A stretch of 26,598 nucleotides of DNA, taken from the NCBI GenBank assembly GCA_947627825.1, contig CANQXO010000010.1, forward strand, positions 1 to 26,598. The letters run 5' to 3'. Each line of letters starts with the position of its first letter. Position 1 is the first letter of the stretch. The notes under the pieces are model-generated. The model searched no databases. It was not told the origin of the DNA and saw only the letters and a list, made by a program, of their open reading frames with translations. Made by a program: the position numbers and the translations under genes. This DNA is from an uncultured Clostridia bacterium. GTDB lineage: Bacteria > Bacillota_A > Clostridia > TANB77 > CAG-508. Of this stretch, positions 8,524-16,609 are shown piece after piece.

Positions 8524-8590
8524 AATAACTCCTTAATTGTTTTGATAATAATATTTTAGCAGATAATATAATATTTTTCAATTTTTTCAT

Positions 8591-8620
8591 AAAAAAAGAC
8601 CCCACCATTGCTGGCGGGGC
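8591..8620 (-). terminator. Rho-independent terminator of the acidic 405-residue gene
   Basis: On the minus strand CCCCGCC and GGTGGGG pair (one G-U) around a 6-base loop, followed by CTTTTTTT. It begins 11 bases after the stop codon of the 405-residue gene. Confidence 0.85.
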
Positions 8621-8630
8621 GAAAAGCAGT

Positions 8631-9848
8631 TTAGGAATGCTTTTCCAATTTCTTATTTAGAAGGTCGTGCAGAGCCTTGATTTTTTCCACCTTTTCGGTA
8701 TCTTCTTCAGCTACCTCAGGGGTGGGAATCTCAATAGTCGGCTCATCTGCCTCCTCGACCTGCTCTGACTCAGCCTCATCACTGGAATCTTCCTCGTTGC
8801 AAGAGTCTTCCTCATTATTAGAGTTTTCATCATTGCTGGAGTTTTCATCGTCTTTTGGGGCTTCATCATCGCTAGATTCCGCATCGAAAGCAGCATAAAC
8901 TTCTTCATCTGCTTCCTCTACTTCATCTAATAGGTATGCGTCAGGCTCAACTTCATCTGCTTCAGCTTCCGGTTCCTCGGCTTCGACCTCTACTTCGTTA
9001 GAAACAGAATCAGCCATAGAGGTGATTTCCTCAGTCGGAACCGACGGCGCATCATACGGAAGCAGTGGACCTCCGTGTCCAGTGTGCCGCTCATGCAGAA
9101 CAGGATGACTGTCAACGAACTCTTGAACCCGTTTGTCGAAATCATCTTCTTCGGGGTATTTTTCTTCGGCATGTTTGTTGCTTCCGATATGTACCGCGAT
9201 GTTTGGAGTTATCTGGGTGAGCTCGTCAGAACCTTCGTCAGGCTCAGCTTCGTTCGAACTGTCGGTAGCCTCAGGGTTTACATTGTCTTCACTCGAGACG
9301 GCAGTGACTTCGTCCATTTCCTGTGTATCCTCATCTTCCAGCTCAAAGTAAGCGGGACGAACAGCGAAAAAGTTCGTATAATCACTAGGTTCTTCCACCT
9401 CATCGAGATTTACCTCGAGAGGAATAAGGGCGAACTTTTTGTCTTCAAGCTTGACATGCCTTCCTTCCTCATCAACTTCGACCACATCGTACTTTTGGTA
9501 CTTGTTGAGGAGCTCTCGTGCATTTTCCATGGCAGTTTTGAAAAACTCTTGTGCCTTTGCCTCACTGAACAGATTGACTTTCAGGAAGTTATAGACATCT
9601 GCGAGATCCATCATGGAGATTTGATAGGGAGTTTCATTGTTAAAGTGCTCATAGCACTCCGGCGTTCTTACCACTTTACACAGATAGGTAAAAATTGCTT
9701 TTTGTGCCATCTCCTGGAGTTGGTTGTTCCACTTTTTGAAAACCGCCGCTGCGGGCATCTTACCATTTCTCAGCCGTTCGCTGAGTTCAGTGGGTGATGT
9801 GTCTTCCAGGTACTTTCTGACGACATCGGGCATTCTGGGCGTTGACAT
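8631..9848 (-). CDS. Highly acidic hypothetical protein in a higher-GC cassette
   Basis: 405 residues; family not recognised. Residues ~1-150 look like a helical folded domain (MPDVVRKYLEDTSPTELSER, then KTAMENARELLNKYQKY). From ~165 to ~385 the chain is dominated by Asp, Glu and Ser and is probably disordered. It includes four degenerate six-residue repeats around 335-358 (DENSSN, DENSNN, EEDSCN, EEDSSD). A short basic amphipathic helix closes it (KIKALHDLLNKKLEKHS). No signal peptide or membrane segment is present. The start has AGGAGG 9 bases upstream. GC is ~42-53% on sampled lines against ~28% for the neighbours, and codons such as CGC, GCC and CCG are used freely. It has its own promoter and terminator and sits between prfB and the acyl-CoA synthetase gene. 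It may bind basic partners through the acidic tail; that is only a guess. Confidence 0.7.
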   Translation of the reverse strand: MSTPRMPDVVRKYLEDTSPTELSERLRNGKMPAAAVFKKWNNQLQEMAQKAIFTYLCKVVRTPECYEHFNNETPYQISMMDLADVYNFLKVNLFSEAKAQEFFKTAMENARELLNKYQKYDVVEVDEEGRHVKLEDKKFALIPLEVNLDEVEEPSDYTNFFAVRPAYFELEDEDTQEMDEVTAVSSEDNVNPEATDSSNEAEPDEGSDELTQITPNIAVHIGSNKHAEEKYPEEDDFDKRVQEFVDSHPVLHERHTGHGGPLLPYDAPSVPTEEITSMADSVSNEVEVEAEEPEAEADEVEPDAYLLDEVEEADEEVYAAFDAESSDDEAPKDDENSSNDENSNNEEDSCNEEDSSDEAESEQVEEADEPTIEIPTPEVAEEDTEKVEKIKALHDLLNKKLEKHS

Positions 9849-9878
9849 TTGGCTTGCCTCCTAAAAAAAATTTTTATT

Positions 9879-9924
9879 GGAGCGATAGAAGACTTCACTC
9901 CTTATGATCGGGTCACAAGTGACC
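9879..9924 (-). promoter_or_regulatory. Palindrome and hairpin in the 5' leader of the acidic-protein gene
   Basis: GGTCACAAGTGACC (9911-9924) is a perfect 6-bp inverted repeat placed about 3-16 bases after the predicted transcription start. Downstream, 9879-9901 can form GGAGTGA/TCGCTCC (one G-U) around a 9-base loop. The first could be an operator, the second an mRNA hairpin just before the ribosome binding site. The structures are visible; their role is inferred. Confidence 0.45.
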
Positions 9925-9933
9925 ACTATTTAG

Positions 9934-9962
9934 ATTATACCATACTTTACATAAAATTGCAA
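9934..9962 (-). promoter_or_regulatory. Sigma-A promoter of the acidic 405-residue gene
   Basis: On the minus strand TTGCAA (9957-9962), 17 bases, TATAAT (9934-9939) with an upstream TGG, making an extended -10. It leaves a leader of about 80 bases before the ATG at 9848. Confidence 0.75.
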
Positions 9963-10086
9963 GTTTTTTACAGTTTTTTTATGTTACTTAAAAAATTCTT
10001 ATATTTTACCGCTTTTACAATCTTTAAGAATTTTATGCGTTTTACGACTTTTATCATATTTTAATATTTATTATTTATGATAAATA

Positions 10087-11865
10087 TTAGCTATGAACTG
10101 CCATTATTTTCTTCATTTCTTCAAATCTTTTTACTTTCTTTGTTGTTGTTTTTATAAGTTCTTCATTTGATAAAATTAATTTTTGTATATGCTTGTATCT
10201 TGGAAATGACTTGTTTAATTCTTTTATTTGTTCCCAAATAATTTTATAAAGTTCTTCTTCGTTTTTATCTGGATATTTTTCCTTTGCTACTTCCTTATTG
10301 TAGAATATTTTTACAGAAAGCATAATATCATTTTTATCATCTTTGCTTGGCATACCAAATACCATTGATTCTTCAACCAATTCAATTCTATTAACTAGAG
10401 TTTCCATTTCTTCTGGGAAAACTTTTTTTCCATTTTTTAATACTATTAAATTCTTATTTCTTCCTGTTATATAAATTATTCCTTTCTTATCCATATATCC
10501 TAAGTCGCCAGTATAAAACCATCCATCTTTTATAACTTCTGCTGTAAGTTCTGGCATTTCATAATAGCCAAGCATAATATTAGGACCTTTAACAGTTATT
10601 TCCCCTATTCCATCTTCGTCTTTATTTACAATTTTAACTTCGTTATTTATCATTGGCACACCAATAGAGCCAAGCTTCATTACTTTATCGTTTTCGCCTG
10701 CAATAACTGGTGAAGTCTCACTTAATCCATAGCCTTGGGCAGTTTTTATACCAAAATCATTGAAACCTTTTGATATTTTAGGGTCAGCTGGCGCACCTCC
10801 AGATACCACAAACCTTAATTCACCACCAAGAGCATCTATTATTTGCTTAAATAATTTTCTTCTAATGTCAATTTTTATTTTTAATAAGAAATTACTTAAC
10901 TTTAACGCAAATTTAATTAATTTTGTTTTTCCTTGTTTTTCAATTTCCTTCATTATAGTTTTATATATTGCTTCAATTAAAACAGGCACTCCAACAAATA
11001 CAGTCACTTTATATTCATTTAGGTTTTGTTTAATATATCGTAAGCCATCAGGAAATACATTTTTAACCCCATTTGCCAACATCAAAGTCATACAGGTTGA
11101 ACCAAATATATGATGAAATGGTAAAAATGCTATATTAGTATCTGTTGGTCTAATGTCCTCCGAAACTTGTAGTGCATAAATATTAGATGCAATATTTCTA
11201 TGTGAAAGCATAACCGCTTTTGACTTTGATGTTGTTCCTGATGTAAATAAAAGTATATTCATTTTATTTTCATCAATTTCACAATTTACAAATTCCTTTT
11301 TTCCAGATGATAAAAGCTTTTTTCCTTTAGCAATTAAATCTTCAATAGATTCAAAACCTTTTATTTTGCTCATACAAATAAATTCAGATAACTTTGTTTT
11401 TCCTTTTTCTTTAATTTTTGTTATATTATCAGCTAGTTTTTCGTCAAAAACTATACAGTCAGCTTTACTTCTTATTAAAGAATTTTCAAGTTCATCATAT
11501 TGTAAATCTTTGTCAAGTGGTACTGAAACTATCCCTCCTAAAAGGTTTGCTAAATGTGACAACATCCATTCATATCTATTTTTTCCAATAATCGCAATTC
11601 TTTTGCCCATTAATCCTAAAGAATAAAATGCTGTTCCTAATTTATTAATATCTTCTAAAAGTCTTTTATATGTAACATTTTCATATTCTATTTTGTCATC
11701 ATTTTTATGTTTAATGACAAAAGCAATTTTATCTTTAAAGACTTTGGCAGAATTGTAAATTATATCTTTTACATTTTTAAATTCTTTTGCTTCGAATACT
11801 TTTCTCAAATCTTTGTCTTTTACCTTGACTCGATTGTTGAAAATATCTATTTCTTCTCTTTCCAT
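10087..11865 (-). CDS. Long-chain acyl-CoA synthetase (AMP-forming, FadD-like)
   Basis: The enzyme activates fatty acids with ATP and CoA through an acyl-adenylate. The 592 residues show the family motifs in order: the P-loop LLFTSGTT (205-212), the substrate-side FLPFHHIFG (247-255), GYGLSETSP (378-386), WFYTGDLG (449-456), the hinge region GRNKNLIVLKNGKKVFPEE (468-486) and a lysine cluster TTTKKVKR near 573-580 that should contain the adenylation lysine. The length is typical for bacterial long-chain synthetases. There is no signal peptide, and the protein is expected at the inner face of the membrane. The ribosome binding site is AAAGGA. The gene stands alone between the acidic-protein cassette and ldh, with an extended -10 element and an inverted repeat just upstream that could hold a repressor. 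Confidence 0.9.
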   Translation of the reverse strand: MEREEIDIFNNRVKVKDKDLRKVFEAKEFKNVKDIIYNSAKVFKDKIAFVIKHKNDDKIEYENVTYKRLLEDINKLGTAFYSLGLMGKRIAIIGKNRYEWMLSHLANLLGGIVSVPLDKDLQYDELENSLIRSKADCIVFDEKLADNITKIKEKGKTKLSEFICMSKIKGFESIEDLIAKGKKLLSSGKKEFVNCEIDENKMNILLFTSGTTSKSKAVMLSHRNIASNIYALQVSEDIRPTDTNIAFLPFHHIFGSTCMTLMLANGVKNVFPDGLRYIKQNLNEYKVTVFVGVPVLIEAIYKTIMKEIEKQGKTKLIKFALKLSNFLLKIKIDIRRKLFKQIIDALGGELRFVVSGGAPADPKISKGFNDFGIKTAQGYGLSETSPVIAGENDKVMKLGSIGVPMINNEVKIVNKDEDGIGEITVKGPNIMLGYYEMPELTAEVIKDGWFYTGDLGYMDKKGIIYITGRNKNLIVLKNGKKVFPEEMETLVNRIELVEESMVFGMPSKDDKNDIMLSVKIFYNKEVAKEKYPDKNEEELYKIIWEQIKELNKSFPRYKHIQKLILSNEELIKTTTKKVKRFEEMKKIMAVHS

Positions 11866-11895
11866 ATTTTTTCCTTTAAAATATATTTAGGTTTT

Positions 11896-11932
11896 AAATT
11901 GGTTTTACCTATAAACCAATTTTATTCTATCA
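11896..11932 (-). promoter_or_regulatory. Extended -10 promoter with overlapping operator-like palindrome (acyl-CoA synthetase)
   Basis: On the minus strand TGA precedes TAGAAT (11924-11929). Immediately downstream, AAATTGGTTT (11913-11922) and AAACCAATTT (11896-11905) form a perfect 10-bp inverted repeat with a 7-base centre, spanning the predicted start of transcription. That is the usual place for a repressor site. It does not match a consensus I can name with confidence (not an obvious FapR or FadR box). It could alternatively be an mRNA hairpin. The remaining ~115 bases up to ldh are AT-rich and hold no gene. Confidence 0.5.
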
Positions 11933-12048
11933 CATTTTTATTTATTAATCTATATCTTTTATTAATATTTATTTCATTATTTTAATTATTCTTATTATCT
12001 CAATGTAACTATTTAATCTATTTATTATTTTTTATTTAATTTTAGACA

Positions 12049-12999
12049 TTATAAGATTTTAATTATTGATTTTTTTATGTTCTCCTTCATTATTTCACAA
12101 CTATTATTAAATTTTTCTTGGTCTTTTTGATTTAATTTTAATCTTAATATATCCATCACACCCTCTTTTCCAATTATTGATGGAGTTCCTATATAAATTC
12201 CTTCTTGGCCATATTCACCAGATTGATAAGTAGATACAGTTAATATGGCTTTCTCATCATTTAATATTGCACTTGTAATTCTATTTAAAGCCATGCCTAT
12301 TCCATAATAAGTTGCTTTTTTCTTTTCAATTATTTCATAAGCAGCATTCCATACTTTATTATGAATTTTTTCTAAGTCTTCCATCGGATAATTATTATCT
12401 TTCATAATTTCCACCATTTTTTTGCATCCAACAAAACAATGTTCCCAAGGCACAAGTGAAGAATCGCCATGTTCTCCTAAAATATAAGCATGAACATTTT
12501 TACTTGATACTACTAAATATTCTCCAATTAAATATCTTAATCTCGCTGTGTCTAAAACTGTCCCAGAACCGATTACTTTATTAGTTGGCATTCCAGACAC
12601 TTTAGCAACAACAAAACTCATTAAATCTACTGGGTTCGTTGCTATTAAAAATATTCCTTTAAATCCATTTTGCATAACATTTTCTGTAATATCCTTCATT
12701 ATTTTTGCATTTTCTAAAGCAAGTTCTAACCTAGATTGTCCCGGCTTTTGTGCATATCCTGCTGTTATAACAACTATATTTGCATCAGAACATTCCCTAT
12801 AGTCTCCTGCCCTTATTTCCATTTTATGTGGAGAATAAGGCAAACCATCTGACAAATCCATTTCCTCTCCAACCGCTTTATCCTTGTTAATATCAATTAG
12901 TACCAACTCGTCTACTACCCCTTGATTTAAAAGAGAATATGCATAACTTGTGCCGACAAAACCCGCACCAACTAAAACAACTTTTCTTTTTGTATTCAT
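12049..12999 (-). CDS. ldh: L-lactate dehydrogenase
   Basis: Reduces pyruvate to L-lactate while re-oxidising NADH in fermentation. With the start chosen here the protein has 316 residues, the usual length. It shows the NAD-binding GAGFVGTSYA (11-20), Asp36 for NADH preference and the active-site loop AQKPGQSR (83-90). Gln84 sits at the position that separates lactate (Gln) from malate (Arg) dehydrogenases. The catalytic Asp150, Arg153 (VLDTARLR) and His177 (LGEHGDSS) are all present. GGGAGG lies 6 bases before this ATG. A longer frame starting at 13047 adds 16 lysine-rich residues without a ribosome binding site and overlaps the upstream terminator, so it is rejected. No clear Rex box was found upstream; a weak TTGATT/CATAAT pair is the only promoter candidate. 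Confidence 0.95.
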   Translation of the reverse strand: MNTKRKVVLVGAGFVGTSYAYSLLNQGVVDELVLIDINKDKAVGEEMDLSDGLPYSPHKMEIRAGDYRECSDANIVVITAGYAQKPGQSRLELALENAKIMKDITENVMQNGFKGIFLIATNPVDLMSFVVAKVSGMPTNKVIGSGTVLDTARLRYLIGEYLVVSSKNVHAYILGEHGDSSLVPWEHCFVGCKKMVEIMKDNNYPMEDLEKIHNKVWNAAYEIIEKKKATYYGIGMALNRITSAILNDEKAILTVSTYQSGEYGQEGIYIGTPSIIGKEGVMDILRLKLNQKDQEKFNNSCEIMKENIKKSIIKIL

Positions 13000-13044
13000 A
13001 TTTTTCCTCCCATTAATATTATGTATTATTTTTTTCTTTTTAAT

Positions 13045-13085
13045 CAAAAAACTCTGCGTTTATTTAACACAGAGTTTTTATTTTT
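13045..13085 (-). terminator. Terminator between the membrane protein gene and ldh
   Basis: Arms 13047-13060 and 13066-13079 pair over 14 positions, with one G-U in the minus-strand transcript, and are followed by TTTTTTGATT on that strand. The plus strand also has T-rich sequence after the stem, so it may work in both directions. Confidence 0.8.
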
Positions 13086-13113
13086 TAATAATTTTCGTTT
13101 AATTTTTTATAAG

Positions 13114-14835
13114 TTATTTTTGTATACTCAATATTTGATTCAATTCTTCATTAGTAATATTATCTTGACCATCAGTTATAGTGATTCTTATAATGATATA
13201 ATTTCCTTCATCATCTAGTTGTGACCAAAAATATGCTTCTAAATATCCTTCCTGATTTTGAAATACAAGTTGTTCAAAATCAATATCTCCAGCAGTTATT
13301 TTCTTTACACCATTACTATCTATGCTCTTTTTATATTGAGTAAGTAAATATTGTTTTTCATTAGGCTCTATATATTGTTCTTCTTTATTGGTATTTGCTA
13401 TCCAAGATACTATTTCTGTATTATTTGCATTTGCCCAAGTTTTTATATTTTCTGTTGGTGAATCGGCTAAAATAAATCTTTCTGGCACATTAACGGTAAT
13501 GCTATATTTATCATCTAAAGTTCTAATAACATTTGCATATTCTTCACCTGAAAGAACCTTAACATATGTATTATAAAGTTTTGAATTCATGAAATTTTGC
13601 ATTACAACAATATAGTCATCATTTGTTAATTCTTCAAACTTCATTACATTACTATTTTCCATTTTACTTATTGGTTCATCATAAGTTACCTTGTAAACTG
13701 CTTGTAAAGTTAAAAATTCATTGTTGTTATAATCTAAACTTATCTCAAAATTACCTTCATCTTTACTCTTTTGATTTACTTGGACTATACATTTTAGAAT
13801 TTGATTTTTATTATTAACAATGTTAATTTCAAATTTATTTTCTGAAATATCACTTACCTTAATACTGATAGTACTTGGTTCATCATTATAGATTAATTCT
13901 ATACTAACAGGTATATTTGCAAATCCTTTTGTGTAAAGGTTTAGTTGGATATATCCTTCAGATATATATTCCATTGAATTCTCAATACTTTCTATCTGTG
14001 ATTTTAGTGTATCTTCTAAGTCCTTATGTTTTTCTATAAATTCTTTGTCATTAAGTAAATTTTCTAAAGCTGATTTTAGTTCAGTATAAAATTGTACAGA
14101 AGTTAATTTTATTGTATTTTTTGTTACATCTGTTTTCTTTCCTTCAATTGTAATTTGTACTTTTTCCTTACTACAATATTCTGATTTAATGCAACCTAAT
14201 AAAGATTTTTCAATTATATCTATCATTTCATTATATTCTGAAGCAGACTCATCATTGTCAATAAATTCTTGTATTGAAGAACACAAATCTTCGTTTAGTT
14301 CGGTTTCTAGATACTTATCAAAAATATCCTTAACCCTTAGGTCTAAAAGAGTATTTGTCAGATCTAAATATACTTCTGCATCTATAATTTCTTCATCTTG
14401 ATTTTTTAGTCCGGCTAAAAAGGCCACTTTATCATTCTCATTGTCTATTTGAGTTCCAAAATTTATACTGCTAGTATTAATTAACTCTCTAAAATCCTCA
14501 TTTGTTATATTAATTAAATCATTTTGTTCAATATTACATTTTAAAGTTAAATCACTTTTCATGGTTTTGTATTTATTAATCTGTAAATCATTTTTCAAAT
14601 AATGTAATGATGAAGTTACAGCATTTTTAAAAACTATTTTTGGATTTTTTGCAATAACTAAAAAATATATAAGTCCAAATGCTATAGCTATTATTATTAC
14701 AGCTAAGATAGCAATTAATATAAATACAGTTTTTTTACTCTTTTTTGGTTTTATAGGTTCCGTGTTATTTTCAACTGGAATATAATTTAAATTCATATTC
14801 GAATCATAGATATTTGAATTATTATTTTCTTCCAT
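13114..14835 (-). CDS. Single-pass membrane protein with large extracellular domain, function unknown
   Basis: 573 residues; no family recognised with confidence. A hydrophilic, Asn-rich head of ~30 residues and a basic patch (KPKKSKK) precede one transmembrane helix at about 36-62 (VFILIAILAVIIIAIAFG). The remaining ~510 residues should lie outside the cell. They are rich in Asn, Asp, Glu and Lys, with alternating strand-like segments (IEGKKTDVTKNTIKLTSVQF, EGYIQLNLYTKGF) reminiscent of repeated beta domains in surface or lipoprotein-like proteins of Clostridia. No catalytic motif is visible. Three cysteines fall near 187-226 and could form a disulfide. A GAGG site precedes the ATG, an extended -10 (TGG-TAAAAT) lies about 30 bases upstream, and a terminator follows. 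It is divergent from the kinase operon and probably monocistronic. Confidence 0.8.
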   Translation of the reverse strand: MEENNNSNIYDSNMNLNYIPVENNTEPIKPKKSKKTVFILIAILAVIIIAIAFGLIYFLVIAKNPKIVFKNAVTSSLHYLKNDLQINKYKTMKSDLTLKCNIEQNDLINITNEDFRELINTSSINFGTQIDNENDKVAFLAGLKNQDEEIIDAEVYLDLTNTLLDLRVKDIFDKYLETELNEDLCSSIQEFIDNDESASEYNEMIDIIEKSLLGCIKSEYCSKEKVQITIEGKKTDVTKNTIKLTSVQFYTELKSALENLLNDKEFIEKHKDLEDTLKSQIESIENSMEYISEGYIQLNLYTKGFANIPVSIELIYNDEPSTISIKVSDISENKFEINIVNNKNQILKCIVQVNQKSKDEGNFEISLDYNNNEFLTLQAVYKVTYDEPISKMENSNVMKFEELTNDDYIVVMQNFMNSKLYNTYVKVLSGEEYANVIRTLDDKYSITVNVPERFILADSPTENIKTWANANNTEIVSWIANTNKEEQYIEPNEKQYLLTQYKKSIDSNGVKKITAGDIDFEQLVFQNQEGYLEAYFWSQLDDEGNYIIIRITITDGQDNITNEELNQILSIQK

Positions 14836-14941
14836 ACTATTTTCCTCACAAATATATTTCTTATTAATTTTACCACAATTGTATTTATTTATCCATTTTT
14901 TTATTAATTTGTAAAGAAAATGTAATTTTTGTTTTTATGTG

Positions 14942-14970
14942 TTGAAATTTGTTTATTTTTATTATATAAT
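14942..14970 (+). promoter_or_regulatory. Sigma-A promoter of the two-kinase operon
   Basis: TTGAAA (14942-14947), 17-base spacer, TATAAT (14965-14970), about 33 bases before the ATG at 15004. Confidence 0.8.
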
Positions 14971-15003
14971 ATTGTTTGCATATTATTTGGATGGAGGTTT
15001 TAA

Positions 15004-15570
15004 ATGTTATTAGCTTTAGCCGGAGTAACTGGCGTTGGAAAATCTTTTTTTAAAGACAAAATTGTTGAAAAATTTGGCTTTGAAAAAATAAAGATTTTAA
15101 CTACAAGACAGATTAGAAATGGTGAAAAAAACAATATAGACAAAATATTTGTTACTCAAGATGAACTTCAAAAATATAATGATGAAGGTCAAATTGCTTA
15201 TCAATTTGATATGTTAGGAAATACTTATGCCTACACAAAACAAGAATTATTTTCTAACAAAAATACTGTTTTTGAACTTCACTACAGTACAATTTATGAC
15301 TTCAAAAAAATCTGTCCAAAGCTATGTGCTGTATATATTATGCCCAATTCGTTAGATAGTGCTAAGCAAAATACTATTAAAAGAAATCTCTCACCCGAAG
15401 TTGAAAAGCAAAGGCTTCAAGAAATAGACGAGCATTATAATAAAATCACTAAAGACAAAAATTTACTAAGCTTATTTGACTTTGTTGTATACAACAATTT
15501 TGATAAAAAATCTGAAGATGAAATTATGAGCTTTATAGGAAAAATAATTGATGAAGGGAAATTTAATTAA
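15004..15570 (+). CDS. Guanylate-kinase-like P-loop protein
   Basis: 188 residues. The Walker A loop GVTGVGKS occupies residues 7-14. LTTRQIRNGEKNNID (~35-49) matches the guanylate-kinase GMP-binding stretch (TTRxxRxGE...G.D), and AYQFDMLGNTYAYTK (~68-82) corresponds to the region normally reading EY.GN.YGT. The lid and C-terminal helices follow. It is divergent: the usual YGT is replaced by YAY, and residues that contact GMP are only partly kept, so it may act on another nucleotide or nucleotide-like substrate. This is probably not the housekeeping gmk, which tends to be closer to consensus. GGAGG lies 6 bases before the ATG. The next gene begins 3 bases after its stop, so the pair should be translated together. 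Confidence 0.75.
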   Translation: MLLALAGVTGVGKSFFKDKIVEKFGFEKIKILTTRQIRNGEKNNIDKIFVTQDELQKYNDEGQIAYQFDMLGNTYAYTKQELFSNKNTVFELHYSTIYDFKKICPKLCAVYIMPNSLDSAKQNTIKRNLSPEVEKQRLQEIDEHYNKITKDKNLLSLFDFVVYNNFDKKSEDEIMSFIGKIIDEGKFN

Positions 15571-15573
15571 TAT

Positions 15574-16404
15574 ATGAAAACATATTTCTCACTAGATGAA
15601 AATTTTGAAACAATAATAAAAAATCAACTAAAAGGAAAAGAAATACTTAACCTTTACCCCATTTCTACTGGATGGACTAATATTGTTTATGAAGTAAAAA
15701 CAGATGATGGTAACTATTTCTTTAGATTCCCTAGAGATGATTTCTGGTCAAGAACTATTGTAAAGGATTATGAATTTTCTAAATTTATTGATGGAAAAAC
15801 TGATTTTAACACCGTACAACTAGAACTTGGCTATTACAATGATAGACCTTTTAGTGTTCACAAAAAAATTGAAGGAACTGTACTTGCTGATAAAATGAAT
15901 TCTTTAACTCCAGATGAAATTAAAGCAGTTTCACAAGATATTGCTAAATTTATGTACCAATTACATAATGTAAAATTTGATAAAGATAAAGTTTTTAAAA
16001 CACAAAATATTGGATTAAACTTAGTCGACTTCCTTGATGAGTTACTTGAACTACATGTTGATCCAAAGGACAAAGTTTTTTGGAAGTATGCTGATTTTGT
16101 AAAAAAAGATAACAACTGTTTGGTACATGGTGATTTGAATTCAAGTAATGTTATTTTAGATGATAATAATAGAGTTTGTGCTATTATTGACTTAGGTTTT
16201 GCTGGATTTGGAAACAAATACTTTGATATATCACGAATTATTGGTAGATGCCCTAGTACATTTAAACAAGATATAATAAACAGCTATGAAGAATTTTCAA
16301 ATACTAATTTAGACTACGCACAACTAGATGATGAAATTGAAATTTGGAGAGATATTGATAATTCATACATTAATTACATGAGAAAGATTGGAATTCATGA
16401 GTAG
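15574..16404 (+). CDS. Phosphotransferase of the aminoglycoside/choline kinase (APH) fold
   Basis: 276 residues. The N-lobe has a nucleotide-binding turn TGWTNIVYEV (32-41) and a strand NYFFRFPRDD (47-56). The catalytic loop is the Brenner motif HGDLNSSN (185-192), and the metal-binding Asp206 sits in IIDLGFAG, the APH counterpart of DFG. Such enzymes phosphorylate small hydroxylated molecules (aminoglycosides, choline, homoserine, sugars, nucleosides); the substrate cannot be told from sequence. The gene lies 3 bases after the guanylate-kinase-like gene with only a weak AAGGGA site, so translational coupling is likely, and a shared substrate pathway is a fair inference. The C-terminus (MRKIGIHE) is short. 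A bidirectional terminator follows at 16505-16548. Confidence 0.8.
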   Translation: MKTYFSLDENFETIIKNQLKGKEILNLYPISTGWTNIVYEVKTDDGNYFFRFPRDDFWSRTIVKDYEFSKFIDGKTDFNTVQLELGYYNDRPFSVHKKIEGTVLADKMNSLTPDEIKAVSQDIAKFMYQLHNVKFDKDKVFKTQNIGLNLVDFLDELLELHVDPKDKVFWKYADFVKKDNNCLVHGDLNSSNVILDDNNRVCAIIDLGFAGFGNKYFDISRIIGRCPSTFKQDIINSYEEFSNTNLDYAQLDDEIEIWRDIDNSYINYMRKIGIHE

Positions 16405-16504
16405 AAATTTAATTATCAAATGCTCGCTAATATAAATGTCTAATAATATAATGTTAAAATAAATAAAATATCTAATAAAATCTGATATCAAATTTATCAT
16501 TAAT

Positions 16505-16548
16505 AAAAATAACCGATTATTTTAATTTAATCGGCTATTTTTATTTTA
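16505..16548. terminator. Bidirectional terminator between convergent genes
   Basis: Arms 16506-16519 and 16528-16541 pair over 14 bases with one imperfect pair (G-U on the minus strand, A-C on the plus). T-rich runs lie on both sides. It separates the plus-strand kinase operon from the minus-strand ABC transporter gene. The rest of the 205-base gap is AT-rich with no gene seen. Confidence 0.75.
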
Positions 16549-16609
16549 ATAAATATTTACAAATGTGTTCATTTTTTTATTCTTTTATTGCAAGTATTAT
16601 TTTTATTTA

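Noticed and set aside
8711..8908. Tandem repeats in the acidic gene as a CRISPR-like or recombination array
   Set aside because: The repeat unit is six codons long, contiguous and degenerate, with no spacers; it is a coding repeat of Asp/Glu/Asn/Ser.
9075..9797. A 240-codon plus-strand open frame antisense to the acidic-protein gene
   Set aside because: It is the complement of Asp/Glu/Ser codons, giving Phe/Leu/Ser-rich sequence without a ribosome binding site. The minus-strand gene has promoter, AGGAGG and terminator in the right order.
10050..10084. TTTATCATA…TATGATAAA as terminator of the acyl-CoA synthetase gene
   Set aside because: The stem is only 9 nearly all A-T pairs with a 17-base loop, and no T run follows on the minus strand; likely AT-rich coincidence.
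13000..13047. A 16-residue N-terminal extension of lactate dehydrogenase
   Set aside because: No ribosome binding site, lysine-rich, and it overlaps the terminator of the upstream gene. GGGAGG sits before the internal ATG at 12999 and the family length then matches.
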